A stretch of 64,000 bases of DNA from Balaenoptera acutorostrata (taxonomy: Eukaryota; Chordata; Mammalia; Artiodactyla; Balaenopteridae): contig NC_080069.1 in assembly GCF_949987535.1 (NCBI RefSeq), positions 48,907,269 to 48,971,268 on the forward strand, read 5' to 3'. Made by a program: the position numbers and the translations under genes. The notes below the pieces were generated by a model. It did not search any database. It saw only the letters and a list, made by a program, of their open reading frames with translations, and had not been told where the DNA came from. This document shows positions 56,119 to 64,000 of the stretch, in pieces (the stretch's first letter is position 1; each line of letters starts with the position of its first letter).

Positions 56119-59100
56119 CATTGTTTCCTGGGGGACCTGGGCTCACAAAAGCTCTATAAAAGAATGTGGCTGCCAAAACCATCAGGCTGCCTTCCAAATT
56201 TTGAGTACGAAAAGAACCCTATGCAGAAGTGCCTCTTTCTTCAGAAGGTAACCAAACCAACTTGTTTTACACCAAGCTGTTTTGAGCTGTGAAAGACAGA
56301 GTACTTAATAATGCACAAGTTAACAAAAAACACATCTTATTTTTAAGGCAGAGTCATCAAAAAACATTGATAGTAGGTTTAGTAATAATAATAGCTACTG
56401 TTTTGTGCTCAGTAGTAAATAGCCTTTAATATAGGCAGTTGCGAGCATCCCCTTTCTCAGTTCTTTGATAGAATGGGATACAATTGTTCCTTCTGGACAA
56501 TGGAGAAATACATTTCAGTGCTATCAGGACTGTAATGCAACATGCAGTACCAACACATTAATCCCTGCTAATATTTCCTATGCCCATGAAAGCTCTCCAC
56601 ACATGACTACATAAACTGAACTTACGTATGCAAAACGTGGAATGAGATTGTGCATGGCATGGTTCACTGCTGCCACAGAATTGTAGAGCAGTGCAATCAC
56701 CAACTGTTGTCACAAATCTTAAATCAGCTTTAACATCACAGTCTGCAAATCATAGTCCATCAGCGGACACAGCTCACTGGTCTCTGCACATTCATTTTCT
56801 TATGCAATAAAATCACTTCCCAGCAAGAATACAGTTTCATGAGAGTCACTTCACAGTGAGAACCACCCAGCACAATAGTTAAACGCCAGGGGGTTATACA
56901 AATACAAATAAAGTCAGAATGTTTACAATTCTTTGAGTTGATATCTCAAGAACAAGGGTATTTAACATCTCTGGACAATCAAAATACTAACTTGATAAGT
57001 ACAGAAGTTCTTTAATCCTAAGGGTATTTAATATTGATCTTAATGACAATGAGCTATATTTTAGATCTAGATCAATCCTAATGACAATGATTCAAATCAT
57101 TAACAAATGTATTTATTCCCCTCTGGAAATAAATTCAAAGCATACTGAATTAAAGCCAGTTGTTAACTAAAAAAACTCAAGTTGTATGGTCTGAGTTCTA
57201 TTTTGAAGTTACTACTTAATTTTAGTATAGACACCACCCCTGACATAATAGTCCACCTTCCATTTAACTAAATTATTAGAAAGTAGAAAATAGTATCCAT
57301 TCTGTACTTCCCATGCTTTCTATTCTGTTCCTTGTGATTGACAATTGCTTTGGAGACTAATACTCACTGAACTTTAGAATGAATTTTGAATGTCTGTAAC
57401 TTTTATTAACATCCTTCAGAACATTTCTCTGTACTACACTGTTCCTTAAAAAAGAAATAATTGATTAGAAGATTTAGGAGATCAAATAGTAATGCAGCTT
57501 TCACATTGATTAAAATTAGAAAAAAATAGGGTTTTCATGATTTTCAGCATGCCACACTACAGATATAAATATAAGACAAGCTTATTGACTAACAAACTTC
57601 GATTTAAATAGTAGACAAAGCATGCCATTTTCATATCAAAAAAACAAAAAAAAGAGTTTTAATCACTTTGAATTTAAGTCACTTTACTCTGAGTAAAACA
57701 ATGAATTCAGTAAATATACAATCAAATTTTATATAAAAATCTGCCAAATGGAAGCTCTTTACTGTGTGACCTTTAGCACAGTTTAACAACCTACAATAAA
57801 ATCTTACTCTCATTTTCTGTTCTATACATTACTTCATGCATTATCAGCCCCAGAAAATTTTCAGTGACAATAATTTCATTGAAAGTGTCTTAATATAACC
57901 TCTATTCAAATTCACTGAATGTCATGTATCATTTGTACAGCCTCTTTCTTGACATTATTTTCAAAATATTGCTTGCATCCAATTCTTCTTTTCTGCACAT
58001 ACTCGCATTCATACTACGGCTGTTATAGAAATAGCTAATTTACATATAGACTAAAAATTACCTTGAAGCCCATTTACACCCTGATGAGTTAAAGACAATG
58101 TAACTCAAAGCTGATAGCTGGCTTCCATTAAATCCAAGTATTATGACACATTATACTAGTCAAAATACAGGCTTCAGGTTCATGGCTTGGACCCTAAACT
58201 GTTAGATGGGATGATGGTAGTTCAGCAAATATAACAAAATTCAGATATTTTCTTCAATACTACTGCAGATTCTGAGACACTATCCCACAAAGCACCTCTT
58301 TGCTTATTCTTCACGTTTTATCCAATATGCATTAATGGTAGTCATTTTAAGTCAAATCAGTTAGCAGGCCACTGGCAATCTAGCCAATTTTAATTAGACT
58401 TGAGGAAAGAATGTTCTTTCAAAATGACTAAGAAGTTTAAAGTATGACTAACTGTCTAGTTTGATAGTGCTGCCTGCTTGTCCATTTACTGGACTTCAGA
58501 GAAGCATTAGGTGATTGCTGCCTAATAGGACAATTCTTCTACCACTTCCAGTAAGAATTTAAACTCTTAAACACATAGATTATTGTCAGGAAAAGCTGAA
58601 AGGCCATGTAGAGTTGAGATCAGAATTGGTATCAAGGAAAGCCACCTTAATAAGGCTATGCATCAGCAGATTAAACCATCCAGTAGAGGAGAGAATGAAG
58701 GAGACTTGCAGGGAATGGCAGAGTTGAAAGAACACACTGTACAGTAGAGACACGGTGAGGGAGAAATAAAGACAGAGTGAGATTCAGAGAATGGCAGAGT
58801 CTGAGACAGAACTCCTGAGTTCCCACTGGCTTTCCATCTCCTGGACCAATGCCCATGAAAGTTGGCCATATTTCCTACCCTGAATTTAGTGATATAACCT
58901 TATATTTTTCCTGTGTACTTCTTTTATACTTGAACTGATATGAGTGTGCCTTTTAAGAAAACAAGTGCTGATTACACCACCATGTTAAAAGATACTTTCA
59001 AGATACAGCAGTAAATCAACTAGCTTATATCTGGAATTAATATAAGGAAAGAAAAACGTGTTTTGTAGAAAAAAGAACAATTTCTGAGCATCCTGATATG

Positions 59101-59134
59101 GAAGAATTCTCTAACACCCAACATAATGTGCTAT
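56119..59134. other. Repeat-poor non-coding block
   Basis: About 3 kb in which I recognise no interspersed repeat, which is unusual for this window. It is AT-rich without microsatellites. No open frame is convincing. It could be conserved regulatory DNA, the 3' UTR of a gene on either strand, or ordinary unique sequence. The window alone cannot decide. Confidence 0.45.
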
Positions 59135-59148
59135 TAAAAAACAAACAC

Positions 59149-59592
59149 TAGAGAGTGGTTGAATAAGCTGTGACATGTCCCTATTTCTGGAATATTATGT
59201 AACTATTCAAAAGGAGGAATTTGATTTACATGTATTGACCTGTGGGAAAAGCCACAAGAAAGCAAGTTGAAGAGAAATGTGTGTGGCATGACCCATTTAT
59301 GTAAAATCAGAGAAAAACCTTTTATTGGTGTGAAGATTTTCATCTGGGTGCATTGCTATGAACATAGAGAAGAATGGGGACATTAAGCTGTTAACATTTA
59401 TCCTCTTCAGGGTGAGGTGGTGGTGGGAGTGAGGGTCATAGGGAAGGCAAATATTGTTGGGTTTTTCTTTGATACTTTTAGGATGTGGGGGGACTTGTAA
59501 TAAAAGGCAATAAAAGTATGTATTGCTTTTTAGTTTGAGAGAAAAATCCAATAAAGTAAATATTAAAGATAACTCAAAAAATAAAAAATAAA
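59149..59592 (+). mobile_element. L1 3' fragment with target-site duplication
   Basis: A 5'-truncated L1 tail: 'ctggaatattatgtaactat', 'catgtattgacctgtgggaa', 'gtgtggcatgacccatttat' and a long 3' UTR ending in A-rich (AAAT)-like text. It is flanked by taaaaaacaaacac at 59135-59148 and again at 59593-59606, a perfect 14-bp duplication. No frame is intact. Confidence 0.8.
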
Positions 59593-59606
59593 TAAAAAAC
59601 AAACAC

Positions 59607-60214
59607 CCTATGTCTGCTTTCTTTTCATGAGAAAGAATTATATACCTAAAAGTTTTCATCTCTGAGAGCTTCTAAAGAACCCAGGGTAAAGTGACATGTT
59701 GGTATTTTAAAAGATGGAAAGGTCTTGAAGATGGATGATTGTGAAGTTTGTTCCATGCTCAGCATTTACACTTCAGTGTTTATTCAAGAGATTTGTCTCC
59801 TTCCTCTGTGCTCATCTTACTCCTTTTGCCCAACCATGTATTTCCACCCAATTCATATGCTGATGATTCTGGCAGTCAACTGTCCCCCTGTCTCCAGTTC
59901 TTGTCTTTCTAAATTTTACCACAGAGAGTATTTCTTTTTTTTCCCCTTATAAACTAAGACATGTTTTCAGTTTCCAGAAATAAAGGCAACACTACAAAAG
60001 AAATTGCAGTGGATCTGGACTACTTCCAGAGCCTAACAAGTTAAACAACTAAGATAAAAAGAAAATTAGACAATGGCTCTTTTCTATCAGAAGAACTTTG
60101 ATCAAATGGTTGTAATACAAATAAGGAGGTATTTATTAGAGGCTAAAATAGACCAAATCACAAAATATGCAAGCAAAATAAACAAAATACAAAGAAATTA
60201 AAAAAAAAAAATTT
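59607..60214. other. Non-coding stretch, no gene recognised
   Basis: Nothing identifiable. It ends in an A-run at about 60200-60210. Confidence 0.4.
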
Positions 60215-60499
60215 ACCCAGCAATTCCACTTCCATGTATTTATCCAAAAGAAATAAAAACATATGTCCATACAAAGACTTGTACAAGAATATTCGTGGAA
60301 ACTTTATTCATAATAGCCAAAAACTGGAAACAACCCAGAAGTCCATCAGTAACAGAATATAAAAACAAACTGCGGCATATCCACACAATGGATAATACTC
60401 AAGCAGTAAAAAGGAATGAAGTTCTGATTTATGCAACAACAAATGAATAATAATATTATGCTGAAAGAAGCCAGACACAAAAGAGAATATACTATATGA

Positions 60500-60539
60500 T
60501 TCAGCCTATCTAGAGAAAGCAAATTCTAGATAGGCTGAA
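60500..60539. repeat. Perfect 15-bp inverted repeat, 10-base loop
   Basis: ttcagcctatctaga (60500-60514) and its exact reverse complement tctagataggctgaa (60525-60539) lie in the L1 3' UTR, with loop gaaagcaaat. A nearby 'ttctagaaaaagcaaa' repeats part of the same text. This suggests a local inverted copy made during replication. Confidence 0.95.
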
Positions 60540-60694
60540 ATTCTAGAAAAAGCAAAACTAATCTATAGTAACAGAAAGCAGACCAGTAGTTGACTGAGGC
60601 TAGGGTCATGGGTAGTGGGGAGAGTGGACCAGAAAGAGACATGAGGTGGCTTCTTGCGATAATGCGAAGGTCTTGATTAAGATGGCAGTCACAG

Positions 60695-61006
60695 GGCTTC
60701 CCTGGTGGCGCAGTGGTTAAGGATCTGCCTGCCAATGCAGGGGACTCGGGTTCGAGCCCTGGTCTGGGAAGATCCCACATGCCGCGGAGCAACTAAGCCC
60801 ACGTGCGCAACTACTGAAGCCTGCGCGCCTAGAGCCCGTGCTCTGCAACAAGAGAGGCCACCGCAGCGAGAAGCCTGCCCACCGCAATGAAGAGTAGCCA
60901 CACTCACCGCAACTAAAGAAAGGCCTCATGCAGCAATGAAGACCCAAAGCAGCCATAAATAAATAAATAAATTTATTAAAAAAATAAAAATAATAAAAAT
61001 TAAAAA
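60695..61006 (+). mobile_element. CHR-type SINE, intermediate subfamily
   Basis: Intact A box TGGCGCAGTGG and B box GGTTCGAGCCC. The body has the intermediate form (gccaccgcagcgagaagcc), close to the 52.9-kb copy and unlike the young set. The target-site duplication is aagatggcagtcacag (60679-60694) against aagatggcagtcgcag (61007-61022), with one CpG-type mismatch. It is inserted into an old L1. Confidence 0.96.
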
Positions 61007-61112
61007 AAGATGGCAGTCGCAGAGTTGTGTACATTTGCAAAAGGTCATTGAACTGAACACTTTTAAAACTGGTGCATTTTATTGCATATTAATTATACTG
61101 CAATAATGTTAA

Positions 61113-63031
61113 TTTTAAAACAATATATTTATCATAAAGCTAGGCCCCTCCCAATCCTTATCATTATAGAGACATCATTGGCCTTCAGTGAAATCACCAT
61201 TTACATAAATGTTCAAACTATTTTTTATTTAACATTATATAACATAGATTCTTCATGCAACTACCTAAATTAACTTAGTCATCATTTAATGGAATCTAGT
61301 AATTTATTATACTCATATGTCATAGTTGTATTAGGAAAACATTTACTATCTTCATCTTTATAAAATAAAAGACTCATCATTTTTACATAGTTCTCAAGGA
61401 AAAAGAATAAAAGTTTGAGAGACCTTGAAGAGAGAAAAAAAAGGCATAACTTGGTAGTTATTTTTCTTCTCTACTTTAAACTATTAAGCATTTCACAGGT
61501 GTACATACACTTTAGATACATTTTATTGTTTATGACTTAGCTTCTCTGGATGCTTAGTTATGTCTACTTGAAAGCCAAGAACTCATTTTCAAAAAAAGTA
61601 AAAGAATGCCCTTGGGGCCGTATCAGCCTATTCTCTCTACCGGACAGAAATCACTGATGTACATAAGGGTAGAAGCAATCCCATATTCCATCACAGGAAT
61701 CTCTTCCTGGTCTCCAGGAAACCTCCAAGAAACTACGATGGCTCAATGATTCATCACCTGATGATAACAGGCATCTATGAATGCCCTACCCCACCATCCA
61801 CACCACCTAGTATATTAATGAATCCACCAGGACAAAAATGATCCAAGGTAGCTCTAGTGAAAGAAGCTCTTATTTGTGTCAAAAAGCTGCATTCTTCCAA
61901 AGTCAAAAGCTTTGGGTCCTTTCTATTCTGATGCAAATTTTCTGTCCTTCTCATGATCTCTCTTAAAGCACAAGGATTTTTCTCTATATTTTGTGAGGAT
62001 GTTATTTTTCATCAACCTCAGGTAATTGTCTCAACTGATCTATGATGTTAATAAAATACTTCAGAAACACAGTATGATTATTGAATTTTGGTGGCTAGTA
62101 TAAAGAACACTGTGGACCACCTGCAGCCAGGACACTGCTGGTTTCAGAATGGCTGAATTCATCTATGGGCCAGGGATTGGCATGTCGGTCACTGACGCAC
62201 CTCCTCAAGAGTCCAGGTATGATAAAGGCTCCTGCAGTGAAATAATACTGCCCATGTTTTGTATGGTACCTGACAGGTTTTATTTGTCCTGAGTGAACAT
62301 CTAACAACACCCCGTTCAGAGAATGATGCTCCTCCAGTACAGTGACTTCCCCTTAGATTAAAAAACACACGCCAGTGTTCATAAAATATAAGGCCCAAGT
62401 ATCTTCTGCCTTAATAGACCTAGCCAGTATAATTCGAAGAACTTAGCCTTCCCTTCAACCTATCCCATTATTATTTCTGATATTCTCCAAAGAAGTCTTT
62501 CAAATGTACTCCAAGTTGGGATAGTCCCTACTCAGAGCCCCGACTCTCCTTTTTCTGATCCAGTCCCCATCAACCATATCACGTTTCCAGAGTCAGCTAG
62601 AAAAACCTCATTAGCCACCTAATTACCCACATTAGCCATTCTGAGAACAGCACTGTCCACACAAAGGATGTCTCTGGATACTCCCAGAGTTTCCAATTAA
62701 AGGCAGCTAGAATGAGAAAAGGCGGCTTTCTTCCTTGTCTGTGGTACACTTTGTCACAGAGCTCTGTAGGGCTTACTGTGCTTAGAATCTCACGAAGTGA
62801 GCTCCTGACATTACCTCATTCTTCCATAGTGTTTGAAAACCAGTTCAAGGAGCCTGGTCCTGGAAAGGTACCATCCATTCACAGGATCCTCCTAACCCCT
62901 CCATCCACTGCCACCTAGGGTGATGTCTGAATGGTGGTAGGAATGAGGGTTTCTGCACTAGCAACAAGCCCTGTAATACCAACAGGACTGTAAATAGGTA
63001 CAGAATCAAGGGAGGGACCCAGACTGTTTTT
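61113..63031. other. Unidentified stretch; possible old retroelement remnant
   Basis: No repeat is named with confidence. Two overlapping minus-strand open frames (62095-62310, 71 codons; 62189-62398, 69 codons) lie in different phases. The text between about 61610 and 62310 ('cacatcagtg'-like, 'ggaaacctccaagaaactac', 'gaatccaccaggacaaaaat') has the feel of a decayed internal retroelement. I cannot place it in a family. Confidence 0.35.
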
Positions 63032-63228
63032 CTCAGTGTGTGGTCCCCTGAAGACCTACAAAGAATGCTTAGGTGCTTATTGACAATACATATTCTTCCT
63101 CTGGATTTCACTCCTCAAACACTAAATCAATAATCTGAATAGGTGAACAGATTCTTAATTTTTAAACAAGAGCATGAGATGATTTTTACACAGATCTAGT
63201 ACTAAGAACCATTGCTAGGTAAGCCGAG
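63032..63228 (+). mobile_element. MER20/MER5-like hAT remnant
   Basis: It starts 'ttctcagtgtgtggtcccct' and ends 'gtactaagaaccattg', with 'aggtgcttattgacaataca' and 'gaacagattcttaattttta' between. This follows the hAT-Charlie MER20 type. The terminal inverted repeats are decayed, and the target-site duplication could not be set. Confidence 0.5.
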
Positions 63229-64000
63229 ATAAACACTGGTACAATTTAAACTCCTTGATATGCAAAATGTGAGTATTCTCGTGTATCCTGGAGGTTCTTC
63301 CTTAGTAAATAGAATGTGCCAAATCAGCATTATTGACATTTATCTGAAATGGGGGTTGTCAAAGGATGCAGACACTGGAGACCATGAGAAATACCCTCTA
63401 GATATCCACAGCCTTCATATAGGTACTTCCCATGAAAGAAGTGAAAGTGCTAGAAATTTTTGAAATGATGATGAGGACAAGGGGTATTTAATTTCTGCTT
63501 TTAAGGGAAAAATATAAAAATTGCAGAAAAAAATGAGATATATGCTTAATCGTAATTTTTAAATCACTATATTGACATAAAGACATGTTGGCTGTTTAGG
63601 AAGATAAAGAATATATTTAATTTGCTTTGCTCTTAGAATTATCGTATTTGGAATATTAAATTAAAGAGTACAGTTTATGTAAAGAATAATTATTAATTTA
63701 CTCAGTAAATTTACCTTCAGTTGATTTAGGGATACCAATGTCTTATCTCCATCTCTTTTGGTTAATGATAAGAAGAACTACTATTTACTGAGTCATTACT
63801 ACCCACCAGTTCTGTATTAAGCAGTATATGGGCCATGTGTGAGAAAAGAGTGGGAAAAGTATTTTTTTAAATACACAAGAAAAAGTTACGTTTTCAAAAC
63901 TTAGTAGCCTCCATGGTGTTAAGAGCTATAGAAACCATTCATGTTCTGAAAAGCAAATGAGAGGGGGGAAAAAAAGACAATCTATTGAACTCAACATTTG
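63229..64000. other. Non-coding, AT-rich end of window
   Basis: Nothing recognised apart from short text near 63778-63835 ('ctactatttactgagtcatt') that resembles the start of an inverted MIR. Confidence 0.4.

Larger units (their letters stand above)
60215..61112 (+). mobile_element. Old L1 3' fragment split by a SINE
   Basis: It has a decayed ORF2 end ('acccagcaattccacttcca', 'tattcataatagccaaaaac', 'tggaaacaacccagaagtcc') and 3' UTR text ('ctatatgattcagcctatct', 'ggctagggtcatgggtagtg'). It is interrupted at 60695-61006 by a CHR SINE and resumes with 'gagttgtgtacatttgcaaa' and 'tattgcatattaattatact', the usual L1 end. The L1 is therefore older than the SINE. Confidence 0.88.

Overview
This is nuclear DNA from a mammal, and the interspersed repeats identify a cetacean. 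Ten tRNA-derived SINEs of the CHR (cetacean/hippo/ruminant) type are present. Five of them are near-identical copies of one long young subfamily whose 3' part ends in an (AAAT)n tail. No copy has the short 3'-deleted form that I remember as common in toothed whales, so a baleen whale is my best guess; this is an inference from memory of SINE consensus sequences. L1 3' ends of cetartiodactyl type, plus mammal-wide MIR, L2, L3/CR1-like, MLT1-type LTR and hAT fossils, make up most of the rest.

I found no protein-coding exon, rRNA, tRNA gene, CpG island or promoter that I can support. The longest open frames are under 160 codons and either fall in repeats (antisense SINE, L1 ORF2 tail) or show no recognisable protein. 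The window is most simply read as intergenic DNA or the inside of a long intron.

Layout: 1-12 kb holds an inverted, internally expanded SINE, an L2 split by an MLT1-type LTR, two MIRs, an L3/CR1-like fossil and a small TSD-flanked retroposed sequence at 11.6 kb. 12-20 kb holds an old LINE, two MIRs, a candidate LTR and a young SINE with long TSDs. 20-30 kb holds a direct duplication of about 220 bp (20.2 and 21.65 kb), a hAT element with perfect TSDs, three SINEs (one with an expanded 23-bp internal array), an L2, a MIR, a palindromic MER53-like element and a MER20-like element. 30-42 kb holds a perfect-TSD MER5A-like element, an (AT)n tract, several LTR and L1 fossils, a SINE and a dense MIR cluster at 39-42 kb. 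42-50 kb holds two L1 3' ends joined head to tail at 44-45.5 kb, two alternating purine-pyrimidine tracts and a SINE. 50-64 kb holds three SINEs (two nested in older repeats), an inverted MLT1-type LTR, a TSD-flanked L1 at 59.1 kb, an older L1 split by a SINE at 60.2-61.1 kb, and a stretch of about 3 kb (56.1-59.1 kb) in which I see no repeat.

The most noteworthy items are the unidentified 139-bp retroposed sequence at 11.6 kb, the local duplication at 20.2/21.65 kb, the SINEs with expanded internal minisatellites, the tandem L1 3' ends, and the strong + strand bias of SINEs and L1s. I saw no evidence of a novel multi-gene system.
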